Source of the DNA: Strigops habroptila
Lineage: Eukaryota > Chordata > Aves > Psittaciformes > Psittacidae
Direction: 5' to 3'
Assembly: GCF_004027225.2 (NCBI RefSeq)
Contig: NC_044289.2
Span: 11,742,354-11,806,353, forward strand
Length of the DNA: 64,000 bases
Positions 1 through 11,400 of the stretch are shown in pieces. Made by a program: the position numbers and the translations under genes. The notes beneath the pieces were generated by a model. The model made no database searches. It saw only the letters and a program-made list of their open reading frames with translations, and had not been told where the DNA came from. The number at the start of each line of letters is the position of its first letter. The first letter of the stretch is position 1.

Positions 1-535
1 GATGGCTAAGAGGCTCATGATGACATCCACACAACAAACATTTCAGGAAGGTGGTGTAAGAACAAGCCTAAAATGTTGTAATAAAAAAAGTACAAATAAC
101 ACAAAAATTAACCAGTGGGTCAGGCATACTCTACACATTAAGGAAGGCTTGTAATCCAATAAGATAAATGTCTGACAGTAACCCAGAGTTTGAAATTGCA
201 TGCTGAGACCACAAGAATGTACTATTACAGTTACACTGGTTTTGTTTGTGTAGAAGGCAACGGTGAGAAAGGAACCCCAGAGAGCCAAAGAACAAGAAAA
301 CAAAATAAATTGAATCAGTGCCTCTGCACTGCTTATAGCCCGAGCCCTCCAGTTTTATCTGAAAACCAGCATCAAACAAAATGATTCTGAAAATAGCCTA
401 AAGCATAGTCAATCAGACTACCAAAGGAGAAATCATATCTTTAGCTGCAAGTAACATAACACGGAGGCTCAAAAAGCAGGTGTAAAGAGAAGCTGCTTTT
501 TTCCTGCAAGAATTCCAGCCTCAGCTTCCACTCAC

Positions 536-3500
536 CGGTCAGTGGCAGTCTTCATCTCCAGGAAGTGCCGGCGGAAGGTCACCACCTCACGCCACAGGTT
601 GAGTAGACGGTTATGTTCACCCCTTACGTAGTTGTCATAAAGCTAAACATGCAGAGACAAGACGAAATGCCAGTTTAGCCTTCACTGCTACTGTACAAGT
701 CTTTCAGATAGAAGAGGGTACAACCATTTTCACCAGGTCTCCTTTAGTAACTCTTGCAACTGGGGCATCAAGGACTGAACAGGCACCACGTAAGGACCCT
801 CAGTAGACCTGTGACCTGACTTCAAAGAAGGGAACATCCATGCTTCTCCTGCAGGAGTGGCTACCAGCAAAGCAAACTGATCTTGATTCTTCATCTCGCC
901 TTGCAGAGGTGTCTACGGTCTTGGTGGAGGAAGACAGAAATAAGTCCCTCCAAGAGCACTGCCAGATTTACTTACAACAGGCTATGGGTAAGGGAGGACT
1001 GTTCTGTTTTTTCTGTTGGCTATTCTGACTTTGAAAACACACAGACCTCTCTGGTCTCCACTGCTGTAGACAGAGATTTAGGAACTATTAAAAAGAAGAG
1101 TATTCCTGTGTGACTGCCCTACAGTGCCCAGCAACAGTGTTTTCCTTCAAGAGCAAGCAGTATAGTCACAGCAGGTGGGCATCTTCCATCACCACAATGT
1201 CCTCAGACTTCTCCATCTCACACCCGTCTTCTGCTTGTCAACACCAATACATCCTTAGTGTAGCCACAGCTTTCACACAGCAAGTTCTCTCTGCCAGCAA
1301 TAAAATGCATTCCCATTCCACCCTGGCATCACGTCTGACATTCCCGTAACCTGACTCTACCTCACGTTCACTGCGCCATTCACTCTCCTTCAATTCCAGC
1401 TCCTCCCGCGCCCTCATCCAATCTGCCATCAGTTTTCCAACATCTTCTTTGAGGGCTGAATTAATCTCATTCGCTTTATCGAGGTGCTCCCGCAGGAAAG
1501 CATTCACTTCTGCCAGATTCTCACGCCTTGGAAAGGGAGAAACAACGAGGTCACTGAACACTGCTACCCACAAGCAGCATCGCCATAAATTTCCAACCCC
1601 CTCAACACCGACTTTGTTTTCAAACAGAGGAAGTAAAAGTGCTTCCTAGGATTAACTAAGAGCTCTCTGTGATGGCAAACTAATTTGCTTCTCATTGCTT
1701 TGAGTCTTCATAGTTGTAGATTTCCATCTATAATTTCACTTTCCCCTTTTCCTCTTCAACTTTGATGATGCCAGCACTTAATGTCTTGCCTCCCCTTTGT
1801 GCTGTCTGGTTGCTGGATGCATCACCTTTCTCTAGCATTGTCACTTACTGAATCACAGAATAATTTAGGCTGGAATTTAGGACCTTTAGAGGTCACCCAG
1901 AATAACCCCCCTGCTCAAAACAGAGCCATTCAGCACACAATGCTACAAATGCACCACAGAAACAGATTGAGGACCTGTCTCCCTTCAAAGCGGCTTCCCC
2001 ACCTGCTTCCCTTGGGGAGACCAGGCAGCACTGATAGGTAGGTTTTCCCTCACTTCCAGGAGCATTCAGGATACCAAGTACGAGGGAACACTTCTTCCTT
2101 TTACCTTTGATGCTCCTCTTCCAGCTGAAGCAGTGCTTTCTCCAGGCTCTGGTCGTCTTCTTCGCACCTGCCTGGAAGGGATCCCTTCGGAAGAAAGGAA
2201 GTGTTAAATGTTTAGTTAAATTCTTGTATTCCCTTCACTACTGTTAGCATCCATCGCTTTCCTCTCCATTTGTTTGGTACCCCAGGAGCTCGTGGCTTCT
2301 TCCAGGCATAACAGTGCCATGACTATAGAGAGGAAGGGAGTTACTCAGTGAGTAGCTCTCCTCAGTCTCCCACGGTTGCACTCTCCAGCTAGGTAACCTC
2401 AGCTCATGACCTTGAGTGCTCACTTAAGACTTGGAGCCTGGGAATACTCTCCTACCCTTCATCTCTCAGGTTTACTTTAGCTGTGAAGCAGAAAGCAAGC
2501 ACAGAGCCAGCTCTGTATGTTGAACGCCAGCACTCTCGCCTTCCAAAATGCTACGCTTCAACCAATTCTTTTTCAGAGACAGAGAGAGAATGAATGTAAC
2601 AGGCAGTGTAGCCTAAAACTAAAATCCTTCTTGACAGGGTTTTCTGGACTGGCATTTCTGAGACTACTGCTTGCTCTAAGAATATCAACTGGACAAAACA
2701 CCAATGGGCAAACTTAGAGCACTTCTTCAAACCCTCAGGTAGCACAATCTTGTTTTCCCCTGTCATTGCTTTGGGGGGCTTTTTATCTGCCTTAACAAAT
2801 GCTACATACACTATCTTTAGTTGGATACATACACTATCCTTAGTTGCACACTCACCCCTCCTGCTTCCAGCTGCTGCTCCAACTCTCGACACCAAGTCCG
2901 GTACTTGAGTACCTGGATGGATACATGGAATGAAGGTGAGTAAATTCAGCTTGTAAGTCAGCTCCTCCTGTAGTAGCTTTTCTCTTAAGTCTTTACAACC
3001 CAAGCACAGCACATTTCACAGTGCTATGGATAGTCAACAAGTCATGATATAGGGATGCTTCACTTTATCTCATAGTAAAGACATTGAGACAGGGTTTCTT
3101 TACCACATAGTGCTTGTTGCTCACCCTAAGACAGCAATGGCAAGGGGAACGATGAGGCTGACTTAGCCATGCCTGCCCTACGGCCACCACGTACCCCAAA
3201 TAGGCACGGCCCGACCTCCGCCCGGCTCCGGCCGCCTCCTCGCCGCCAGCACTCCCGCGCCCCGCGCGGGCCCGGGGCCACTCAAAGCCACCCCCTGCAG
3301 CCTCGACTGCTCCCGCGGGGACAGCGAGGCCACACGAAGGCGTTTGCGAGGCCGGCATCTTTATTCGAGTACGGCAAAGACCCAGCAGAGGCTGGGGGAG
3401 GCGGCAGCGGCAGGGCGGGCCGGGCCGCGCGGAGCAGGGCTGTACCCGGGGTCTCCCCCGAGCTCCGGGCTCGGCGCCGTCCCGCCCGCGGCTGCGCCGG

Positions 3501-3693
3501 GGGGGGGGGGCCCTGCGTTCGCCGCCCGCGCCCTGCGGCCCGTCCCCGCGCAGCTCCCCCCGGCCCCGCTGCTCACCTTGCCCTGCAGCTGCCGCACCAG
3601 CACCTCTTGCCGGCGCTGCGCCTCCTCCGAGCTCCGCAGCCGGCGCCACAGGGTCTCCCGACCCCACTCCTCCACCCCGGACTCCGCCGCCAT
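536..3693 (-). CDS. CEP250: CEP250 (C-Nap1), N-terminal exons, 3' part outside window
   Basis: Centrosomal coiled-coil protein that tethers the two centrioles through rootletin and is released by NEK2. Five coding exons are visible on the minus strand: 3577-3693 (ATG at 3693, 39 codons), 2856-2912, 2105-2184, 1361-1526 and 536-642. They give 175 codons plus 2 nt, all with GT-AG sites and matching phases. The products are coiled-coil and glutamate-rich and follow the human CEP250 N-terminus in order: EEAQRRQEVLVRQLQ, YRTWCRELEQQLEA, LQLEEEHQR, NLAEVN...ALKEDV, then LLNLWREVVTFRRHFLEMK. The third exon needs the acceptor at 2184/2185 rather than a nearer AG to keep frame. The last exon ends in phase 2, so the gene continues left of position 1. 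In human, CEP250 is not next to L3MBTL1. Identification is from remembered family sequence, not a search. Confidence 0.9.
1850..2010 (-). repeat. CR1 LINE 3'-end fragment (diverged)
   Basis: The plus strand reads 'gaatcacagaataatttaggctgga', then a degenerate form of the CR1 tail (acctttagaggtcaccca...aacccccctgct). This is the reverse complement of a CR1 3' end. It lies in a CEP250 intron. The boundaries are approximate and the copy is old. Confidence 0.55.
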
Positions 3694-3960
3694 GACCCGC
3701 TCGGGCCCGCGCCCGCCGCCTGCGCGACTCCGCCCCGCTGCGGCGCCCGCCCGCCGCCTGACCGGCCCCGCAGCGGCCCCGCGCCCTGCCGCGCGGCCTG
3801 TCCCGCGCTGCGGCGCGGCACCTGCCGGGGCGGGCAGAGCGGCTCCCGCTGCCCGCCGGGGCTGCTGCGGTGCTGCCGCCGCGGAGAGCGCACTCCTGGT
3901 GCTGGTTTTGCACCAGGAAGAGCGGAATTTACCGCAGAAGAAACTATGTAAATATCTGTC
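3160..3960. promoter_or_regulatory. CpG island at the CEP250 first exon
   Basis: A dense GC and CpG-rich block covers the first coding exon of CEP250 and the sequence upstream on the minus strand. It ends abruptly at AT-richer sequence and a CR1 tail near 3.98 kb. It is the likely promoter and transcription start region for CEP250. Long open frames in this block on both strands are GC-composition artefacts. Confidence 0.75.
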
Positions 3961-3982
3961 AAGGTTTAGAACTGTCGAGTTT

Positions 3983-4410
3983 TCATAGAATCCGAGACTG
4001 GTTTGGGTTGAAGGGACCTTAAAGCTCATCCAGCCCCAACCCCCTGCCACGGGCAGGGGCACCTTCCACTAGAGCAGGTTGCTCCAAGCCCCTGTGTCCA
4101 ACCTGGTCTTGACCACTGCCAGGAATGGGGCAGCCACAGCTTCCCTGGGCACCCTGTGCCAGCGCCTCAGCACCCTCACAGGGAAGAACTTCTTCCTTAT
4201 ATCTAACCTAAATATCCCCTGTTTAAGTTTTAACCCATTCCCCCTTGTTTTGTCACTACAGTCCCTGATGAAGAGTTGCTCTCCGGCACTCTTGTAGGCT
4301 CCCTTCAGATACTGAAAGCTGCTCTGGGGTCTCCACACAGTTTCTCTTCTCTAGGCTGAACAGCCCCAATTTTCTCAGCCTGTCTTTGTGTGGGAGGTGC
4401 TCTAGCAAAG
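3983..4410 (-). repeat. CR1 LINE 3'-end fragment
   Basis: The sequence starts with a tail of the form 'tcatagaatc', then 'ctggtttgggttgaaggga' and 'ccatgggcagggacacc'-type blocks ending in 'ctgaacagcccc'. This is the reverse complement of the CR1 3' terminal region. It abuts the upstream edge of the CEP250 CpG island. Confidence 0.85.
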
Positions 4411-4469
4411 GCCAAAAGGCCCCAGAGCAGGAGAGTAACACACTCAGACCTGTATCTCATTAGCAAGAA

Positions 4470-4840
4470 GTTGACAATGAAACTAACTTTAAAGGTGTCC
4501 TGGAGTGGATTGCCTTCATGATAATACTAAAAATGACACCCCCTTGAGATAAGAGACCCCTGCCCACAGAGACCCTTACTCACAGACCATGTGCAGTAAA
4601 ATAAATCCATATTGTGTCTTTAAACAGAGAAGGTAAGAGCCAATGAGTGTAAAATGCTGACCAATCACTGTACTACCTAATAACTTCTGTGGATAAATCT
4701 AATGAAGAATCCGGCACGGGGTGTGCTCCATTTGTGGAAATACACCACCGAGCACCCTGCGCAGAATAAACAGTGTCTCCTCTCTGAGCAGACTTGGAGT
4801 GTGTTTCCAGAGTTCCCTTTCAAACAGGCAACATTCCGGC
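4470..4840 (+). mobile_element. Candidate endogenous retrovirus LTR remnant
   Basis: The layout resembles an LTR. There is a CCAAT-like element (ccaatcactg near 4663), a TATA-like 'gataaatcta' near 4693, a capped-like 'gcacggggtgtgctcc' region and an AATAAA (agaataaacag near 4766). A GT-rich 'gacttggagtgtgtt' segment follows, as in an R/U5 region. I did not find a convincing terminal duplication, so the ends are uncertain. No internal viral genes are visible nearby. It fills most of the space between the CEP250 promoter and the 3' end of the sacsin-like gene. Confidence 0.4.
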
Positions 4841-5276
4841 AGCGGTTTGCTCCGATAAGTGCTGCGCAGAGACCGTTACCGGCCCTGGAGAACACTGGGG
4901 ACAGAACACGCTGCCCAAGGAGCCTGGGAGAGAAGCAGCAGGAGGGAACAGCCCCGACACCAGTGTCGGCTGGGGGGACGTGGGGACACCAGGACTTGAA
5001 GGGTGGGAGCGCAGTGAAAGCAGGGCAGGCCCATTGCTCAGGGAAACCAGTGGAGCAGCTGAAACTTGCTATGAGAAGCTCAAACTTCAGCCCTTGTCTG
5101 CCATTGGCGCAGGAGTTCCAGTCTGGTACAAGAACCAAACATACGTAGATGGAATTACTGACTCTTTTCCTCCCTGGTTTGCAGCAGGAAGTGGCCAGAC
5201 TGCAAGCAGTGAGAGAAAAACTGTTATGGGCAAGAAAATGTCACACTGACGGGACAAGGTACTCTGTCGGTTAAGC

Positions 5277-5282
5277 TTTATT
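5277..5282 (-). terminator. AATAAA polyadenylation signal for the sacsin-like gene
   Basis: TTTATT on the plus strand reads AATAAA on the gene strand, 190 nt after the stop codon at 5474-5472. It is followed on the gene strand by a GT-containing stretch. This implies a short 3' UTR. Confidence 0.6.
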
Positions 5283-5471
5283 TCATGAGCTCATGAAGAA
5301 ATGCCACAAACAAACATGACAGACTAGTCTATTACACAAATTCACTTATTCACCACTAAATCATAAGGTTTCATAACTTGTAAGCCATAGCTCTTAATTT
5401 GTGGTGAGGCCATAACAGGCCCGTGGTGGTCCCGTGTCCCAGCTGGTAACGCCTCCTCCATGGGGACATCC

Positions 5472-8400
5472 TCACATGCTGCCCACGTGTTCCTGCAGCC
5501 TCCCCAGCACTCCTTGCACCCGCTTCAGTACCTCCTCCTCATCCACACTGTGGAAGGCCTCAGTGGGTGTGATGGGGAAGGGATGGCAACTCGGGTACTG
5601 TGTGGCTTTGCCATCCGCCCCATAGCCATGCAACCACTCCACCTCCTCTGCCAGGCCACTCAACTTTGGCTCTGCCACCTCCAGCCACTGGGCCAGCCCC
5701 ACCAGCCCTGTTGGGGCCTCAAAGGCTTTACCATGGCAAAGTACAGCAGCCACCAGTGCCTTCTCCAGGGCCTGGTGCACCTTGAAAAGGACCCAGTTGT
5801 AGCACGAGCACCTGGTGTCATTACGGGCTGCCTGAAGGTCACTCTCGGCCTGCCGCAGCCACCGCTGGGCTTCTGGGATGGATGGAGTCAGGGCCATGGC
5901 TTCCCCATGGCACAACCAGGAGACATGGCCTTCCTGTTCCCAGCAGTGGTGCTGGGCAGCACTCAGTAACACCTTTGGCTGCTTGGTAGCACTCTGTAAG
6001 GTTGCCATGCTGTGACCTGCATTGCCCTTCACCTCTGGCATCAGCCTGCGGCAATCCTTCCGTGGCTTCCCCCTTGCCACAGCCTCCTCCTGCAGCCTCT
6101 TCTCCAGCACTGGTGCCATGACCTCCTCTGGCTCCGGTGCAGCACCCACCAGTGCCACATCATTCTCCTCCAGAACAAGGGCCACATCCCGTGGCTCCTG
6201 GCAGACCAGCATTTCACGCAGCACTGACAAGGCGTGTGCTTCCAGCTGTCCACCCAGGATCGTATTGATTTCCTGCGCTAGTGTCTCCAGGACCCTCAGC
6301 TGGTGCCGGTCCAACACCAGCTCTGCATGCCGGATATAGAGGAGCCGCTGGGCACCACCAGCCAGGCACACATGGACAACCCGTGGCTGGGAGGTGCCCT
6401 CTACTTTCACACCACGGTGCACCAGCACGGTGCGGATGTCCTCGCAGCACTGCACTTTCAGCTGCTCCAATGCAAAGCCACTATCCCCTTCCATTCTTCT
6501 CATAGCCCTGTGGCTCTGCCACTGGAGCAGGGACTCCAGCCCCATCCTAAACCATGGTGACACCAGGAGGGTCTGCAGCCACCTCTGCCCAGGGCACTGA
6601 GAACCGTAGTAGCATGGCCTCAGACTGCTCTCCAGCTGCTGCTCTGTCACCTCTGAGAGTGCCCGTGGCTGCAGGCGCTGTGGTAGCATTTGCAGCAGCC
6701 ACCAGGCATTGACCCCAATCCCCGGCAAGTCAGCCATAAACACAAAGGTCTTCTCCAAGACCTTAGAGGTATTTGAGGACACGCAGTCATTGAAGTATAG
6801 CCTGTGGGATGGCTCTAGGCAGTCAGCAGTGCTCAGCAAGTACAGCTCAGACACACTGGAGAAATCAGGGGGCTCCACTGCCTCCCGCAGCAGCTGGAAG
6901 AAGTGGCGTGTGGCCAGCAGGACTGCCTTCTTCTGGACGGTATTGAGGGTCCCACTGGCATGGCTCTCCTGGTGGATTTGGGCCAGGACACGGCTGTAAT
7001 GAGTCAGTGTGGGGAGCAGGACCACCCCAAGGTGTTGCAGGAGGTCTCCATAGACACTTATGTGGGGGTCAGGTGTGAGGAGATAGGGATAAAAGTAAGC
7101 CTCGTCCGGGAGTGATGTCACTACTTGCCTTGGCATGGCCATGTCCCCTGACTTGGTCAGCACCACAGGCAGCTCAGTGAGGTGCCCTGCGTCCACCTCT
7201 TCCAGATGGGTCTGCAAGAAGTTGTACACCTTCTGGAGCACGTTGGCCCGTGTGTTCACCTGCTGTGGCGTCTGGCAGGCTACCCTGCACATCTGCTCCA
7301 GGTTGGCCACCACCAGGGCAGTGGGTATCTCTACAAGGACTCCCATGGCCTCCAGGAGATCCTTCTTGAGTGCCAAGGACTCTGGCAGGATAGTGGCTGA
7401 TGTCCACAGGAGCTCAGCCACATCTTGGCAATGGTAAACACTGCCCTTCAGGGCCACAGGCTTACTGCGGGCTGCAAAGGGGGGGTGGAGGTTCATCAAG
7501 TTTGGGGGGATGTCCGGTGGAGGCAGGAAGTGGATTGAGGCAATCTGCTCCAGGAAACTATCTGGGGTTTTTCCTTTGGGATTGTCCAACAGGGTATTAA
7601 GCTTGTTGAGCATCGCCTGCTGTCGCACCAGCAGGTCTTCAGCATGGCACCCAGCCTGAGTGGCTTCTTGTTCTATCTCCAAGGCCAGTGCCACAAAATC
7701 CTCCACAGAGAGGCTGGTGTGAACACCTACCTGAAGCAGAAAATTCTCAGCATCTTGCTCGTTGCAACCTAGCTCCTTGAAGAAAGACTTGGGCACAAAG
7801 CGGTGTTGGAGCCGCAGAGTGCTGAAGGACTTTCTGTTGACATAGAAGTAGGAGGCCAGGTGCAGCACACCTTGTTCATCAGGGATAAAGGCCACAGTCT
7901 GAAAAGCTGCCACAACAGCGTTCTCCAACTCAGCATCACAGATGTGTTTCAGCTCAAAGAACAAGCGCAGAGCTTCCATTAGCTCTTGTGCTGTGAGCTG
8001 GGGCAGCCGGGGCAACACCACAGTCTTGAAGAGCTGCTTGTCGTCTGTGACCTCCCACTGCAAATCCTTGGCCAGCAGTTGGTGGATCTTGTCTGCTGTG
8101 AGCAGCAACATGTCCTTCTCCACGTTATACAGGGCTTCGACACCCTGGGGCAGTTTTGGGAATTGGCTGTTGAGCAGCAGCACCTTGCGGTAGGGTGCCA
8201 CGGATACGTAGTCCCCATTATACTTCTGGAAGAGAGGCAGGAGCTTGAGCTGCTGCAGTGCCACCAAATCCAGTTTTCCCTGCACAGAGTACAGCAGGAC
8301 AGTCACATCCTTCTCTTTTAAGTCTCTCCAGTGGAGATGAGCTCTGGTGTCTGCCAGCTGTGAGACCACAGCCCTGGGCTCTCCGGCTGACAGTGTCCTT

Positions 8401-11400
8401 TTTTTCAGACAGCTGTAGGCAAATGCAGTAGGCAGCAGCAGCTGCCGGAGCACAGGAATGCCCAGTTTGTGCAGCACCTTGGCCACATCTGTCTCACACT
8501 CAAAAAGAACATTGGGGAGGGAGGATAGTGGCAGTAGGTGCTTCGAGTCTGGCTTATTCCCCTGAACAGGCAGCACTGCCACATCCTGGAGATGATTCAT
8601 GAGTGACTGCATCTTTGCCTCCGACTTCTCTTGGGCCACTGTGCAGACCACAGTACTGAAAAACTTCCACAGCTCCGTGAGCCACTTATTCCCCTCTGTG
8701 GTCCAATTCAGGTGAGCCAGTGCCTCCTGGATGAATGGTGTGGCCTCTGGGAAGTCAAGCTCCTTCACAAAGCAAGACGGGATCAAGCCAGAAATTAACT
8801 CGTCGGCAAAGCGGTGGCACTGGAGGGGGAAGAGGTGGGCAAAAGAGCTGTGGAAGACTGGGTGGTGGGTGCTGAGGGCATTCAGGCAGCCATCTTGTGT
8901 GGCCAGCAAGGGCAGGCCTTCCAGTTCTGCCCTGTCCACATTCGGGGTCTCCAGGCAGTGTGTCAGCAGGATGGTGCAGCTCTTTGGGGTTCTGAGGGGT
9001 GTCTCAGCCAGCATGCAGGGCACGGGGAGTGCCAGGGCCTTGAGGAAGTGCCGTAGAGAGGCTTCCCGGAAGGCAACAGCTTCCACATGGGCTTCAATGA
9101 ACTCCTGATAAATCTGCTTCAGGTGGATGAATGGTGGCACCAGGTTCATGTTCAGCCGCTGCAGCACCTCCTGGAGAGCTGGCTTAAGCATTGTCTGGAG
9201 GAAGTATGGCTCTGTTAGCACATTCCCACCACCTGGAGATGCCCAGGTCACTGTCACCGGGCTGTCAGGTAGCTTGCTAACAGTCTCAATGTGGTACACA
9301 GGCACCAGACGTGCATGACTCAGGTGCCTATAGACGTTCCTCACCAGGTCCTGAAAGGTGGGTAACACCTCTTTTACAACAGGGAAGAACTGGAGGTAAT
9401 GGAAGGCCAGATGCTGCTGGCAGACCTTCAGGGACTCGTACTGGAGTCCTTCAGGCCCCAGGGCTTTCCACTGCCTGGTGAGAAAGGCACAGTATAGCGG
9501 AGCCACCAAGCGCCGGAGCAAGAAGCCATTCCAGGCTGCCTCTGTGCTGCTTGAGTCCTGGCGGAGAATGCGTCTGGCTGCATCCACAGAGAAGTTGGCA
9601 TTGATGTGTACAGGCAGCCCTGTGGTCAGTGGCAGTGGGAGGGTGCAGAAAGCTTTGCCCGTGAATTTGTGCAAGACCGATGGCTTCAGGCAGGCAGCCA
9701 CAGCCCCATAGGGCAGCCGTCCAGGCACCGGAGATTCCTCAGCCCCCTCCTGCACCCCGATCTGGGAGATCACTCTCCACACAGTGCTGGTCCTGGACTT
9801 GCTGGTTTTGACTGTCATCATATAGGAGACAGAGGTGGGGCTGTTCCCATCTATGTCTTGGCTCAGTCTTGCTTGATAAGCCCGTCTCAGCTCTGCATCA
9901 CCATCTGTCAGCTTTGTGTCCACTCGCAGCCTCTCCAACAATTGATCCCCGTCTGGAGGGATCTCAGAGAAGACCACAGTGCGGACATGCCGGAGGAAAA
10001 GCACCAAGTCCTCACCTTCCTCAGCCAGTACTGTCTCCATGGCCATGATGTCTTGGTCCCGCACGACTGTTCCAGACACCCTGGAGAAGATAGCCCCAGT
10101 TGCAGTGCGGAGGGGCAGGCGGAAAAGGACACCCTGGTTCAGGTTGAAGAGAGAGGGTAAGAAGGTGCCATAAATATCTGGAAAGCTCCTCTTGAATTCA
10201 GGGGTGACAGCGAACATCCCACCAGGACTCTCAGTTGTGGCTGTGGGCACGTAGCAAAGATGGGGATCGAAGACACACAGGGCACTGTCTCCAGTAAGGA
10301 AGGCTGGGCAGTCAGTAAAGTGATAGACAGTGTTGAAGCCAAGGCCATATTTGCCTGTGACATTCTGCTGGCCTTGCTTGCCACCCACCCCCAGAAGCTG
10401 AATGCCTTCAATGTCCTGCTGCTGGAAGGGGCTGTCATTGTAGATGCAGAGAGCAGGGCCCTGCAGCAACCTCCATTTTTCACTGAAAGTGGCATCCGCT
10501 GGGTGCTGCCGCCGGTCCCACACAAAGTGCACAAGCCTTGCACCAGCATCGTCTGCATTCTGGATCAACTCTTTCACAATATCATGACCAGAAGCTGGAT
10601 ACTCACCCAAGATGTTCTTCAGCCTTGTAGGCAAGTCTTCGCGGGCACCAAATGGCTGTGCCCAGGGGCTCAGGCCTGCGATGAGTAGTTGGCTTTTCTC
10701 CAGTGCTCGGAGGCGTGTGGTAGGCACATTGCAGCGCTGGGCTGTGGCTCGGGATAGCTGTTCATGGCACAGCAGGACATCTCTGTCCACTGGCATCCAT
10801 GGCATATCATTGAAGTGGAGCTTGTCCTGTGGACGCAAAATGCCCTCCTGGTCAGGTAGAAAGAGTCTTTGGGTCTGGTAGGCATCTGGCTCTTTGTTAT
10901 CTGACATCAAGCCAACAGACACCAGCCGCAAGGCCAGAGCCAGCTCCGTGGGAGGCAGGGGCTCTCCAGCGTGCATCTCTGCCAGGGTGCAGAGGACTCG
11001 GGCATAATCATCCCAGGTGAATGTGTGACGCAGCCCCACACACTCCCAGAGTTGCTTGTAGGGCTGGTACTGCTCTGGAAGCTGGTAAAGATATGGGGCA
11101 GCCTCAAATGACAGTTTCTCAGCCACAGCCATGACTGGCACAAAGTGGGAGCCCACCAAGATGAAGGGCTTCTCTTGGGCCACTGCAGAAGCCACCTCAC
11201 CCCAGGTGGAGTGATCTTTCTGGAGCAGTGTGTGCAGGTACTTGTAGCAGCAATGGGTGCTGTCCTGCAGGTTCTTCAAAGGGAGAGCATTGGAGCTGCA
11301 GCTCAGTGCCTGCAGCTGCTCAAGGACCATAGCTGCTGGTAGCTGCCGGTTCAGTCCCAAGAAGGATTCAACTTCCTTGGGGAGGCTGAAATTTTTCCCC

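Noticed and set aside
3065-4062. Several long open frames on both strands
   Set aside because: They lie in the CEP250 CpG island and are Arg/Pro/Ala-rich compositional frames. Only the 39-codon CEP250 first exon is supported.
5700-5900. RNase-type HEPN motif in the sacsin-like C-terminus
   Set aside because: No Arg-x4-6-His spacing is present: the nearest Arg to the conserved His is too far. I therefore do not call nuclease activity.
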